Counted from the first letter of the stretch, positions 24,063-31,298 are shown. The stretch: 32,094 bases of DNA from Cytobacillus massiliigabonensis (GCF_900199725.1 NZ_LT904904.1:978108-1010201); one strand, 5' to 3'. Notes: a model not told the origin generated them from the sequence alone. A program made the numbers and translations.

Positions 24063-24926
24063 GTGAATTACATCAAAGAGTTGAACGCATTCTATGATTG
24101 GCTCGAACTAAATGAACTATCACCTTCAGCAATTAATTTATGGTATGCATTAATGCACATAAATAATAAAGCTGGATGGATAGAAACATTTACAGTGGCA
24201 GAATCGGTGTTATGCGTCAAAACAGGATTGACAGATCGCACCCTTCGGAAAGTTAGGAATGAATTGAAACAGAAAAATAGAATCGACTTTGTTTCCAGAA
24301 AGGGAGGCAAGGCTCCAATTTATAAGTTGGTTTCTTTCTTCTCTACGGAAAATATTTCCGCACCTATTAGAACAACGGAAATAAATTCCGTAGTTAGTGT
24401 CACAGATAGTGTCATAGATGATGTCACGGGTAGTTCCACATTAAATAAACTAAACAAAACTAAATTAAACAAAACAAATATATCTACTGCTACACGTGTG
24501 AATTATTTTGATGAATACATGCTTTGTTTCAGTGGACAACCTAATCCTATTCAAATTCAGGAGATTAATAGTTTTATTGATCAAGATGGTCTTAATGAAG
24601 AAGTTATATGTGCTTCATTTAAAAAAGCTGCGGAAGCTGGTGCGAAGTATCCTTATGCCAGAAGCATCTTAAACAGTTGGGCAAAAAAAGGCATAAAGAC
24701 CATTCAAGATGTTGAAAATGAGCAAAATATTCATGAACAAAGGAAAAAGCAACAACGACAAAAAACAAGGAGAGGCGCTGTACCTCTTCGAACTGAAAAG
24801 CTTCCGAGCTGGTTTGATGAAAATCAACAAAATACAGATAAGCCAAAACAACAGCCAAGTGATGATATACGTCAAAAGAGGGCAGAACTCCAAGAAACCC
24901 TGAAAAGAATGAAGGCAGGGGGTTAA
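24063..24926 (+). CDS. Phage replication protein with DnaD-like domain
   Basis: The 287-residue protein likely starts phage DNA replication by opening DNA and recruiting the helicase. Residues 1-95 look like a winged helix (LSPSAINLWYALMHINNKAG, then VKTGLTDRTLRKVRNELKQK). A Ser/Thr/Asn-rich linker with LNKLNKTKLNKTN follows. The DnaD-like domain is at about 150-215 (YMLCFSGQPNPIQIQEINSF to PYARSILNSWAKKGIKTIQD), and the tail is highly charged. The GTG start has GAGAGGAGGG eight bases upstream. In related phages a DnaC-type helicase loader normally follows. None is present here, so the host DnaI may be used. Confidence 0.82.
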   Translation: MNYIKELNAFYDWLELNELSPSAINLWYALMHINNKAGWIETFTVAESVLCVKTGLTDRTLRKVRNELKQKNRIDFVSRKGGKAPIYKLVSFFSTENISAPIRTTEINSVVSVTDSVIDDVTGSSTLNKLNKTKLNKTNISTATRVNYFDEYMLCFSGQPNPIQIQEINSFIDQDGLNEEVICASFKKAAEAGAKYPYARSILNSWAKKGIKTIQDVENEQNIHEQRKKQQRQKTRRGAVPLRTEKLPSWFDENQQNTDKPKQQPSDDIRQKRAELQETLKRMKAGG

Positions 24927-24930
24927 GTTA

Positions 24931-25141
24931 ATGAGAAATCTCAATGATTCTGTAAAAAGGTAAACGTTCACCAAGAAATGAAACGGAATTTTATTCTTGA
25001 GGATCTATTATCTTTAGGCATCACAGAGTCACAGCAAGGAATCTCAGTTTATGAGCTTGGATATGAAGATTTAAAGCATGAGCTGATAATGGCTTCATTT
25101 CGGCAAATAGATATCCAGAATGACCAAAATAAATGGTTCTA
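24931..25141 (+). pseudogene. Small phage gene, probably frameshifted near its start
   Basis: An ATG at 24931 after a G-rich stretch reads MRNLNDSVKR and stops at 24961-24963. The -1 frame continues at once as KVNVHQEMKRNFILEDLLSL and through ISVYELGYEDLKHELIMASF to a TAG at 25141. Adding one A to the A5 run at 24954-24958 would join both parts into one 70-residue protein. Either a base has been lost, in nature or in sequencing, or translation starts at ATG 24978, which has no clear ribosome site. The downstream part is coding-like, and I have a weak memory of similar small phage proteins. Function unknown. Confidence 0.55.
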
Positions 25142-25156
25142 GAAAGGAGACAAATC

Positions 25157-25378
25157 ATGACTTTAGTAAATGTAAAGCCAGTTACACGCTGCTCTAAATG
25201 CCTTACTCATGGAGTAGTACGCCGGAAGGAAAAGAAACTTGTTGCTATGGAATGCCCAGAGTGTAAAAACGAGTGGAAAACTTATTCAAAGTTTTGCAAC
25301 TACTGTGGGGAGCCAAATGGATATGTGGTTGAAGGACCGTGTATGGAATGCTATGCACAGAAATACAGATCGTCATGA
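25157..25378 (+). CDS. Small zinc-ribbon-like phage protein
   Basis: This 73-residue protein has four Cys-X-X-Cys pairs: CSKC, CPEC, CNYC and CMEC. They are enough for two zinc sites. Zinc ribbons of this kind bind nucleic acid or proteins. The start is ATG 25157, nine bases after AAAGGAG; the longer frame from 25133 precedes that site. The stop overlaps the next start (ATGA). Confidence 0.75.
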   Translation: MTLVNVKPVTRCSKCLTHGVVRRKEKKLVAMECPECKNEWKTYSKFCNYCGEPNGYVVEGPCMECYAQKYRSS

Positions 25379-25587
25379 GCAGGAATCCAGTTATCCAAAG
25401 GGCTTTCGAAAGAGGAAAGCTAGAAGGATATCAGTTGGGGCTTGAGCATGGTGAAAGCCGCGGAAGACAGAAAACAGTAGGTTTTGTAGCTGATAAATTT
25501 AAAAAGCTTTCAGAGACACCTGGTATTGGTCCTAAAACTGCTGAAAAGATCAAAGAGATATTCGGAAAGGAATATTTCAATAATTGA
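25375..25587 (+). CDS. Small helix-hairpin-helix DNA-binding protein
   Basis: The 70-residue product ends with a clear helix-hairpin-helix (LSETPGIGPKTAEKIKEIFG), a non-specific DNA-binding unit found in repair and recombination proteins. The N-terminal half is basic and Gly-rich (RGKLEGYQLGLEHGESRGRQ). ATG 25375 overlaps the previous stop. It may assist the phage recombination genes upstream. The partner is not known. Confidence 0.7.
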   Translation: MSRNPVIQRAFERGKLEGYQLGLEHGESRGRQKTVGFVADKFKKLSETPGIGPKTAEKIKEIFGKEYFNN

Positions 25588-25605
25588 ACGTGTAGGGATC
25601 GGTGA

Positions 25606-25716
25606 GTGAATCTCAGTGAAATTAATTTATGTCAGCTGTACTACATAGCGAGATATACAGAGTTAAAAACAGCTGCACTTACAGAATTAGAACGGAGGGT
25701 GAAATTTGGCTACTAA
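25606..25716 (+). CDS. Small phage protein, 36 residues
   Basis: A GTG at 25606 lies about nine bases after TAGGGA. The frame reads VNLSEINLCQLYYIARYTEL then KTAALTELERRVKFGY. The composition is typical of a folded helical mini-protein. It overlaps the next start by 11 bases and contains its ribosome site (CGGAGGGTG). Family unknown. Confidence 0.5.
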   Translation: MNLSEINLCQLYYIARYTELKTAALTELERRVKFGY

Positions 25717-25891
25717 AGGATGGAAATCACAGCAGCCACGCCAGCTAAAGAAGATTGCATATGCGTTGACCGAGGGTAAGTTGAAATCAGTTATTAAAGC
25801 GCATGAGGAACGCGGTTGGGAGCAAGCAAGTGAATTTAAGAAGCATGGATATGGACTTGGATGCTTAATGATTTTTGCTTCAGAAAGGTAA
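25706..25891 (+). CDS. Hypothetical basic phage protein, 61 residues
   Basis: The TTG start follows CGGAGGGTGAAA. The product (MATKGWKSQQPRQLKKIAYA, then HEERGWEQASEFKKHGYGLG) is lysine-rich and might bind nucleic acid. No family is recognised. It abuts the next gene directly. Confidence 0.6.
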   Translation: MATKGWKSQQPRQLKKIAYALTEGKLKSVIKAHEERGWEQASEFKKHGYGLGCLMIFASER

Positions 25892-26098
25892 GTGAAGGTA
25901 ATGAACTGTCCAGTATGCAATCGTCCCTTAAAGAGCCCGAGAAGCATTGCTAAGGGAATCGGCCCAGTATGCGAAATTAAAGTAAAAAAGTTAGAAAATA
26001 GCCCTCCAGAGGGTCAGATTACAATTGATGAACTTCTTGATAAGCAGTCAGAAAAGGATGAAATAAATGCAAAGGATGTCGTACAAGCAATATCGTAA
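25892..26098 (+). CDS. DUF6011-like small Cys-containing phage protein
   Basis: The 68-residue protein begins with CPVCNRPLKSPRSIAKGIGP followed by VC, a single-zinc-knuckle-like motif I associate with DUF6011 proteins of phages and plasmids. The rest is acidic and helical (ITIDELLDKQSEKDEINAKD). The GTG at 25892 follows AAAGG, and an ATG at 25901 is the alternative. It overlaps the next gene by 32 bases. Confidence 0.65.
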   Translation: MKVMNCPVCNRPLKSPRSIAKGIGPVCEIKVKKLENSPPEGQITIDELLDKQSEKDEINAKDVVQAIS

Positions 26099-26468
26099 AA
26101 AGAAGCAATCTACACCAAAGTACGGAAATAAAAAAACAGTGGTAGATGGAATCACATTTGATTCACAGGCAGAGTCCATTTACTACAACCAATTGAAGTG
26201 GAAAAAACATGCAAAGCTAATTAAAGATTTCAAGTTGCAGCCAAGGTACCTACTTCAAGATAGTTTCAAGAAGAACGGAAAAACTTATCGGAAGATTGAG
26301 TATATTGCAGACTTTGAAGTAACTAACCTGGATGGCAGTACTCAAATAATTGATATAAAAGGTGCAATCACAAAGGAATTTGCAATCAAACAAAAGCTTT
26401 TTGAACTGAAATACATGGAATCAATTACTCTCTTAAAATACGTGAATGGTCAGTTTGTGGAGGTGTAA
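26067..26468 (+). CDS. DUF1064-family PD-(D/E)XK nuclease-like phage protein
   Basis: The 133-residue protein matches DUF1064, small phage proteins related to Holliday-junction resolvases. Motifs: KYGNKKTVVDGITFDSQAES with Glu36, then EYIADFEV with Asp82, then IIDIKG giving Asp96-x-Lys98. A basic N-terminus (SYKQYRKKKQSTPKYG) would hold DNA. It probably resolves branched DNA during phage recombination or before packaging. The start overlaps the upstream gene. Confidence 0.8.
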   Translation: MQRMSYKQYRKKKQSTPKYGNKKTVVDGITFDSQAESIYYNQLKWKKHAKLIKDFKLQPRYLLQDSFKKNGKTYRKIEYIADFEVTNLDGSTQIIDIKGAITKEFAIKQKLFELKYMESITLLKYVNGQFVEV

Positions 26469-26471
26469 CTG

Positions 26472-26657
26472 TTGGCAAGAAGAGTTGTCGAAACAAACGC
26501 AGCAAGCCTTGATCGAGAACTGCTTCAAGTAATTGTCATCTATGAAGAAGGCGTATCCAAGCAAGATATCCGAAAAGAAAATCCATATAGCAAAAAGCAC
26601 GGTGTATTGTACCAAGCAGCTGGAGCTTACGAGTTTAAGGGATTAGCAGCAAACTAA
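26472..26657 (+). CDS. Hypothetical phage protein, 61 residues
   Basis: The TTG start has GTGGAGGTG seven bases upstream at the end of the DUF1064 gene. The text (SLDRELLQVIVIYEEGVSKQ then DIRKENPYSKKHGVLYQAAG) suggests a helical, possibly DNA-binding protein. No family recognised. Confidence 0.55.
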   Translation: MARRVVETNAASLDRELLQVIVIYEEGVSKQDIRKENPYSKKHGVLYQAAGAYEFKGLAAN

Positions 26658-26678
26658 TATCTTAAAGGAGTGAGGACG

Positions 26679-27221
26679 TTGAAAACCGTTCAACCAATTC
26701 GAGATGTTGCAATGATTGCGGCAATGAAAGAAGTCTTAATGCGCCAGCATTACAGAAACTATTTTCTCTTCGTTTTGGGTATTAACACTGGATTACGCAT
26801 TAGTGATTTACTCGCACTTCGTGTGGGAGACGTAAAGGGCAGAAGTCATATCGTTATCACTGAGCAGAAAACAGGTAAATATAAACGGTTTAGAATCAAT
26901 AACGATCTCCATGAACACATTAGTAAATTTACGGTTGATAAAGATCAAGCAGCGTTTCTTTTCCAGTCAAGGAGGGGAACTGATCGGATTCACCGAGTGC
27001 AGGCGTGGAAGATACTAAATGCTGCTGCTATAGAAGTAGGTCTAGAAGAGATAGGCACGCATACTCTGCGCAAGACCTTTGGGTACCATTTTTACAAGAA
27101 ATACAAAGATGTGGCTGCACTGCAGGAAATATTTAATCATAGCAGTCCTGCGGTCACGATGAGATATATCGGCATTACTCAGGATATCATCGATGAAAAG
27201 GTAGACGGATTTAGTTTATAG
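26679..27221 (+). CDS. Second, short tyrosine recombinase
   Basis: The 180-residue protein is essentially a catalytic domain only: Arg40 (GINTGLRISDLLAL), His128 and Arg131 (THTLRKTFGYH), His154 (FNHSS) and Tyr163 (TMRYIG). All active residues are present. It lacks an arm-binding domain, so it is not the prophage integrase. Small recombinases of this type are common late in the early region of Firmicute prophages, just before the packaging genes. Their job is not settled. The TTG at 26679 is chosen over the GTG at 26670 because the latter overlaps the ribosome site AAAGGAG. Confidence 0.88.
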   Translation: MKTVQPIRDVAMIAAMKEVLMRQHYRNYFLFVLGINTGLRISDLLALRVGDVKGRSHIVITEQKTGKYKRFRINNDLHEHISKFTVDKDQAAFLFQSRRGTDRIHRVQAWKILNAAAIEVGLEEIGTHTLRKTFGYHFYKKYKDVAALQEIFNHSSPAVTMRYIGITQDIIDEKVDGFSL

Positions 27222-27259
27222 ACTTTGTAATAAGTTTCTTAAAAATTTGGAGGTGCAGT

Positions 27260-27679
27260 ATGGCAATTTATAACCCTCAGCCGGAGGATAGAGGTTATTT
27301 CTACCACGTGAAAATTTACGAAGAAATGCTCCTTACTTATGAGCAACATTTAGAAAGAGAGCACGGACCAATCAATACTGGTGATCCAGATGACAATACG
27401 GATTATGGAGCAATGAAATGGTACAAGGGCGGTAGTGTTAGTTTCGCAGAAAAAGAGTGGGAGAAACTTGTTTCTGGCATTAGAAGGCATTTAGCTTCGA
27501 GAGGTCCACTGTTAGAGCAGACAGGGGATTTTGATGAAAAATACTTTTATTACTTTTCCCGAGATTACAAATTAAAAGAACCAGTCTTACGTCGAGCATG
27601 GATGTACATCTCCCATGACGCAACAATAAAGTTTGATATTGATAAATTCGCAAGCCATATGGTTTTGGCAAAACGATGA
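27260..27679 (+). CDS. Hypothetical phage protein, 139 residues
   Basis: The soluble, acidic and aromatic-rich product (NPQPEDRGYFYHVKIYEEML, later FDEKYFYYFSRDYKLKEPVL) shows no motif that I recognise. TTGGAGGTG lies before the ATG. It lies between the small recombinase and the YopX gene, in the accessory part of the early operon. Confidence 0.7.
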   Translation: MAIYNPQPEDRGYFYHVKIYEEMLLTYEQHLEREHGPINTGDPDDNTDYGAMKWYKGGSVSFAEKEWEKLVSGIRRHLASRGPLLEQTGDFDEKYFYYFSRDYKLKEPVLRRAWMYISHDATIKFDIDKFASHMVLAKR

Positions 27680-27695
27680 GTAAGGAGGAATGAAC

Positions 27696-28190
27696 GTGCG
27701 TGAGATAAAGTTTCGGGCTTGGTTTACGAAGCGGCAAGAAATGGTGAATGTTGAGACAATGAATTTATTTTCCTCCGGAGTGGAGGTTGGAGCAAAAGTT
27801 GATCATGAAAAGGGTGGGTGGTACACGACCATACAGGAATCAACAAACAGAAAAACAGCTTTACCTGGTAGTACGCAACAAGTACCAAGAGTTAATTTAA
27901 TGCAGTACACAGGCCTAAAAGACAAGAACGGCAAGGAGATTTATGAGGGGGATATTTTAAAATGCAAAGTTAGAAGACGTAAATATGCTAGTGAATTTGA
28001 TTGGGTTGGTGAGGAAGTTTCAACCAACAGAAATTACCTTGTTGAATGGTGGGAGAGCGCCTCTAATATTGGTTACAGAGTGCGTGACGGAAGAGGAAAA
28101 ACAATGATGATAAAGCCGTCATCTCTAAATACGATGGAAGCTGAAGTCATCGGAAACATTTACGAGAATCCAGAGTTAATCAACTCTTGA
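27696..28190 (+). CDS. YopX-family phage protein
   Basis: The protein starts MREIKFRAWFTKRQEMVNVE and contains MQYTGLKDKNGKEIYEGDIL and EVIGNIYENPELI. These are the hallmark segments of the YopX family, named for a B. subtilis SPbeta prophage protein of unknown function. GTG 27696 is chosen because AAGGAGG (27682-27688) is a proper distance away and the family begins MREIKFRA. The ATG at 27690 is too close to it. It is 164 residues long, a usual length. Confidence 0.88.
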   Translation: MREIKFRAWFTKRQEMVNVETMNLFSSGVEVGAKVDHEKGGWYTTIQESTNRKTALPGSTQQVPRVNLMQYTGLKDKNGKEIYEGDILKCKVRRRKYASEFDWVGEEVSTNRNYLVEWWESASNIGYRVRDGRGKTMMIKPSSLNTMEAEVIGNIYENPELINS

Positions 28191-28225
28191 ATTATTAAGT
28201 TTACTAGGTTAGGAGGGGAATTAAA

Positions 28226-28453
28226 GTGAAAAGGCTAAAAGTCTGCTTGCATAAAAAGAACGCTCACACTTTAGAAAGAAATGAACGTGGCGAATGGACA
28301 TTGGACGGAAAAGCTATAGCACAAGAAACAGCTATAAGTGAACTTGTGGAAGCTGTTCAGGACCTAGGGTATTGGTGTCAAGTTGCTAAAGATGTATTAC
28401 CTACTGAACAGTTCGAGACTGTTCAAGAAGCATATGAATATCACGAAGAATAG
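28226..28453 (+). CDS. Hypothetical phage protein, 75 residues
   Basis: The product (MKRLKVCLHKKNAHTLERNE then AISELVEAVQDLGYWCQVAK) has a short basic start and an acidic helical body. GGAGGGGA precedes the ATG. Family not recognised. Confidence 0.6.
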   Translation: MKRLKVCLHKKNAHTLERNERGEWTLDGKAIAQETAISELVEAVQDLGYWCQVAKDVLPTEQFETVQEAYEYHEE

Positions 28454-28464
28454 GAGAGATACTT

Positions 28465-28683
28465 ATGCCATTTAATAAAAACACAGAAGAAGAAAACTTT
28501 CTAATTGCAAAAGATACTGTGATTAGGATGCAAGCTGCTTCTGTTTCGATGATTCAGAGAAGACTTAGGATTGGCTACATGTCTGCGGCTAGAATAATGG
28601 ACAGATTGGAAGGTGAAGGAGTTGTTTCTCCTTATGTTGATGGCGTACCAAGAACTGTATTAATCAAAGAAACAAAAGAGTAA
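28465..28683 (+). CDS. Stand-alone FtsK-gamma-like winged-helix protein
   Basis: The 72-residue protein consists almost wholly of an FtsK gamma-like winged helix: VIRMQAASVSMIQRRLRIGY, then MSAARIMDRLEGEGVVSPYV and PRTVLI. In FtsK/SpoIIIE this domain reads the KOPS/SRS polar DNA sequences and docks on XerD. Here it has no motor. It may bind such sequences on the host chromosome or contact a tyrosine recombinase, for example the one encoded 1.2 kb upstream. This is inference. AGGAGAG precedes the ATG. Confidence 0.8.
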   Translation: MPFNKNTEEENFLIAKDTVIRMQAASVSMIQRRLRIGYMSAARIMDRLEGEGVVSPYVDGVPRTVLIKETKE

Positions 28684-28707
28684 TCCAGTTAATTAAGGAG
28701 TGATAAT

Positions 28708-28938
28708 ATGAAGCCGCCTTTTGCCGCGATTGAAAGAACATATTTGAATGCTGATGAAAAAACAACATTTAAAGTTTTCCATCCTGCAATAATTTTCGAT
28801 GGAGATAAAGAATATTGCTTCTTTCCTGATGAAGATACAAAAACAGGCTTGCTTGAATACCACAATGAAGATGATGCTTTATTCAATGCTGAACAGCTAT
28901 ATAAACATTATGTTTTATCGAAAAGGGAATTTAACTAA
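28708..28938 (+). CDS. Hypothetical phage protein, 76 residues
   Basis: An acidic, aromatic-rich soluble product (MKPPFAAIERTYLNADEKTT, then EYCFFPDEDTKTGLLEYHNE). AAGGAG lies ten bases upstream. Not recognised. Confidence 0.6.
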   Translation: MKPPFAAIERTYLNADEKTTFKVFHPAIIFDGDKEYCFFPDEDTKTGLLEYHNEDDALFNAEQLYKHYVLSKREFN

Positions 28939-28999
28939 ACCAAATAAGCAATATGTTTCGTTATGAACTCATGAAGTAAAGCAGAAAGGATGAAAATCA

Positions 29000-29170
29000 A
29001 TGACAATCGAACGTTATTTAAAAATGAGAAATGAAGGTAAAGGCTTAGTTGAAATTCAGCAAAAAAACCACCTAAGTGAGGGAACGGTCTGGACTTTGGA
29101 ATTAGGCTATCAATGCTATTTGAAAAAAATATCACTTGATAAGGCTATTGAAATTATTAGGAGTGTTTAG
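29000..29170 (+). CDS. Small putative HTH phage protein, 56 residues
   Basis: ATG 29000 follows AAAGGA. The product reads MTIERYLKMRNEGKGLVEIQ, QKNHLSEGTVWTLELGYQCY and LKKISLDKAIEIIRSV. The central part has the spacing of a helix-turn-helix of the small phage regulator type. No family can be named. Confidence 0.55.
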   Translation: MTIERYLKMRNEGKGLVEIQQKNHLSEGTVWTLELGYQCYLKKISLDKAIEIIRSV

Positions 29171-29228
29171 TATTCATTTCGACTGATTAACTATACAAAT
29201 TGATAGGGTTTGATTCTAAACTCTTCAC

Positions 29229-29558
29229 CTAAATTAAATCATCAGGCACACGCTGAAAGGCTACAACATTACCATGACTAACAAAAACATATTTTCCTGG
29301 CTTCATGTTTAGTCTTTTAGCTTTAGCGTAAGCATTAGTTATTTTCAGTCCAGTATAATCAGGAGGCATTGGATGTGTTGGGTAATCTGGATACAAATAT
29401 ATCTTCTTTTGATGATTTGAATATTTAACTGCAGCAATAGAATTGTGAAATAGTTTATAGTTCTCTCTTACCGACATTGAAAAATACACACGGCCGTCAG
29501 AATAAACACTTATATAAGATTTACGATTAGGGTTAAGTTTTACTTTCAAAACACTCAT
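29229..29558 (-). CDS. Hypothetical protein on the opposite strand, 109 residues
   Basis: This is the only leftward gene in the rightward early region. The product (MSVLKVKLNPNRKSYISVYS, then NAYAKAKRLNMKPGKYVFVS and VVAFQRVPDDLI) is basic and strand-rich. The C-terminal third resembles an AbrB-like or small beta-fold in rhythm only. The ATG at 29558 has AAGGTGA before it. The longer GTG start at 29567 overlaps that site. Its orientation suggests a moron-like gene with its own promoter. Function not known. Confidence 0.65.
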   Translation of the reverse strand: MSVLKVKLNPNRKSYISVYSDGRVYFSMSVRENYKLFHNSIAAVKYSNHQKKIYLYPDYPTHPMPPDYTGLKITNAYAKAKRLNMKPGKYVFVSHGNVVAFQRVPDDLI

Positions 29559-29603
29559 GAATTTCACCTTGTTTTTTATAAAAAGTATATCACACTCTGG
29601 GCA

Positions 29604-29651
29604 TATGAATTAACAATGTCCAATACCGATAAAAGGCGTATGAATTAACAA
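29604..29651. repeat. 13-bp direct repeat TATGAATTAACAA, 35 bp apart
   Basis: Exact copies lie at 29604-29616 and 29639-29651, between the leftward gene and the next rightward genes. The spacing is about 3.3 DNA turns. This would suit binding sites of one regulator for a divergent control region. Confidence 0.55.
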
Positions 29652-29671
29652 AATGATAGGAGTGTTGCTTT

Positions 29672-29776
29672 ATCTATAACGGTAATGAAATAAAAGGAGC
29701 CCTTGTTTTAGCAGCCGTTTTATTAATAGCATTTGGAGCAGCAATTGGAGCTTTTCTATTTTGGGTTTTTAGTTGA
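29672..29776 (+). CDS. Possible single-pass membrane peptide without a standard start
   Basis: The frame reads IYNGNEIKGALVLAAVLLIA then FGAAIGAFLFWVFS and stops at TGA 29774-29776, a clear membrane helix. No ATG, GTG or TTG exists in frame after the stop at 29657-29659. ATC at 29672, nine bases after AGGAG, is the only plausible start. It may be a damaged gene, or one starting at a rare codon. Confidence 0.35.
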   Translation: MYNGNEIKGALVLAAVLLIAFGAAIGAFLFWVFS

Positions 29777-29792
29777 TTAGGAGGGAAAGAGG

Positions 29793-30059
29793 ATGCCGGA
29801 AAGTGCATTTAAAGGAACGGTTAAAGAAGGATTTGAGCGTCGTTTCACTGTCATTAATGAGCGAGATTTTGAAAAATATGTACCTAGAAGATCAAAGGAA
29901 GATTTCCGCATTCAATTCAATAATGTTGCAGGCTGGATTGAATACGGAAGGGAGAAGGAAGGTAAGTATCCTTTTAACAACTATGTAGTTATTAATCTTG
30001 ATGAACCTTACATTGGTGAAGTTATTGAGATTTTAAAGCGTCATGATCATTGGGGTTAA
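29793..30059 (+). CDS. Hypothetical phage protein, 88 residues
   Basis: The product (MPESAFKGTVKEGFERRFTV then INERDFEKYVPRRSKEDFRI) is charged and soluble, ending RHDHWG. TAGGAGGG lies nine bases upstream. Not recognised. Confidence 0.65.
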   Translation: MPESAFKGTVKEGFERRFTVINERDFEKYVPRRSKEDFRIQFNNVAGWIEYGREKEGKYPFNNYVVINLDEPYIGEVIEILKRHDHWG

Positions 30060-30120
30060 TAAACACAAGGTAGGTTCTGTATAAATGTAATAGTCGTCCA
30101 ATCCTTATTAAACTCACAAA

Positions 30121-30129
30121 CATATTTTA
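30121..30129 (+). promoter_or_regulatory. Possible sporulation sigma-K -10 element CATATTTTA
   Basis: The sequence fits the sigma-K -10 pattern CATA-N3-TA, 30 bases before the collagen-like gene. The -35 match is poor. The idea is supported mainly by the exosporium-like nature of the gene. Confidence 0.35.
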
Positions 30130-30158
30130 TAAGATGAAATGTTTATGAGGTGATTGAT

Positions 30159-30773
30159 ATGGCTCACAATAACCAACCTTTTCAGGGGTGCTGTCCACTT
30201 AGTCCTGGTTCAAAACCGCCAAAGCTCCCAAGATTAATTGGTCCTCCAGGCTCACCTGGACCTCAAGGTATTCAAGGTCCTCCAGGCCCACCTGGGCCCC
30301 AAGGAATTCAAGGAATTCAAGGAATACAAGGCGAACAAGGCCCAGGAGTAACTCCTGCATTCGGTTCATTGTATGGGGATATTACAATTAGAGAAGTTAT
30401 GGTAGGTGGTCTTATAGAGTTTGATCCACCTGCTGGACCTAGTTTAAATACTTTGCCAAATCCCGCAACGAATACTATTGCTATCCAAATGAATGGTGTT
30501 TATGAAATTAGCGCTGACATCACCGTATTGCTAGAATCCGGAGAATCCGTTGGATTCTGGATTGAAGGCAGTTCCACTGGAATGATTGTAGGATCCAGAA
30601 TCGATACCTTTATTAGCAGCATACAAGGAGATATTGTTATGGTAAACACAATAGGAAGGACAGTTCAAACAAATTTAATTGCAGGAGAAACGGTGTTTAT
30701 AAGGGCCGTATCTGAGGCTGGTAGTGCCCGATATAGATCTGCGTCGCTTACTGTAAATCGTATCGGACCATAA
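30159..30773 (+). CDS. Collagen-like (BclA-type) surface protein
   Basis: The 204-residue protein has a short Cys- and Pro-rich N-terminus (QGCCPLSPGSKPPKLPRLIG). A collagen stretch of about 12 Gly-X-Y triplets (GPPGSPGPQGIQGPPGPPGP, then repeated GIQ) follows. The C-terminal beta-domain of about 140 residues (GSLYGDITIREVMVGGLIEF to SASLTVNRIGP) is like the C1q/TNF-fold domains of exosporium glycoproteins. LIGPP next to the collagen part recalls the LVGPTLPP exosporium-targeting motif of BclA. The ATG at 30159 lies five bases after GAGGTGA, and an upstream GTG at 30150 falls within it. It could be a spore-surface filament or, less likely, a phage fibre. The protein is short for the family. 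Confidence 0.82.
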   Translation: MAHNNQPFQGCCPLSPGSKPPKLPRLIGPPGSPGPQGIQGPPGPPGPQGIQGIQGIQGEQGPGVTPAFGSLYGDITIREVMVGGLIEFDPPAGPSLNTLPNPATNTIAIQMNGVYEISADITVLLESGESVGFWIEGSSTGMIVGSRIDTFISSIQGDIVMVNTIGRTVQTNLIAGETVFIRAVSEAGSARYRSASLTVNRIGP

Positions 30774-30903
30774 TTATGGTCATTGAGAAGGAGATTAGTT
30801 CAACCTATAACGAACCCAAAAATATTATTTAAAGTTTGGTTAGGATTGTCACATTCCGAGTATTTAGCGAAACGATATGATAGGAAAATAAATCATATGT
30901 AAA

Positions 30904-30936
30904 GCTGACTAACTAAATAAAACTTAGAAAGTCAGC
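30904..30936 (-). terminator. Hairpin, probable terminator of the leftward signal-peptide ORF
   Basis: GCTGACT (30904-30910) pairs with AGTCAGC (30930-30936) around a 19-base AT-rich loop. The reverse strand continues TTTACATATG. A moderate match. Confidence 0.45.
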
Positions 30937-30947
30937 CTATATAAGTA

Positions 30948-31073
30948 TTATTTATCAAACTCACACTTGCTTGTGCCTATTGAACATCCTTGCGGTTCTA
31001 TTTATGCAGCTGAAGCAGAAGTAGCTCCGAATAAAGCTGCAAAGAATAGGATGATACCGAGTTTCTTTTTCAC
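30948..31073 (-). pseudogene. Small secreted-peptide gene interrupted by a stop after the signal peptide
   Basis: From a GTG at 31073 the reverse strand reads KKKLGIILFFAALFGATSAS then AA and a TAA at 31002-31004. This is a complete signal peptide ending at a typical ASA-A cleavage site. In the same frame after the TAA it continues IEPQGCSIGTSKCEFDK to a second stop at 30948-30950, a short tail with two cysteines. Without the first stop this would be a secreted 18-residue disulfide peptide. No good ribosome site is visible, so decay is the likeliest explanation. A functional 23-residue peptide cannot be excluded. Confidence 0.45.
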
Positions 31074-31298
31074 TTTAAACTAAACAAAAGATAGGAAGAG
31101 TTTAATAACCACGATATGAGAGGAAAAATTAAGGTTTATTTAGAGTAATTGTAAGAGGAGTAAATAGTTATTCTTAAGATAATGGTGGATAAAAGTGAAA
31201 AAGGATTCTGCTTTTAGCCCCTTTATCCTCTTTTCAAAAATTTATGGTTCAGCTAAAAACACATTTAGGAAACGTTGGTGATCAGCTTACAGCTAATA

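Noticed and set aside
24669..24974. Reverse-strand ORFs rich in Phe and Leu within the replication gene
   Set aside because: They are antisense shadows of the Lys/Gln/Glu-rich tail of the DnaD-like protein.
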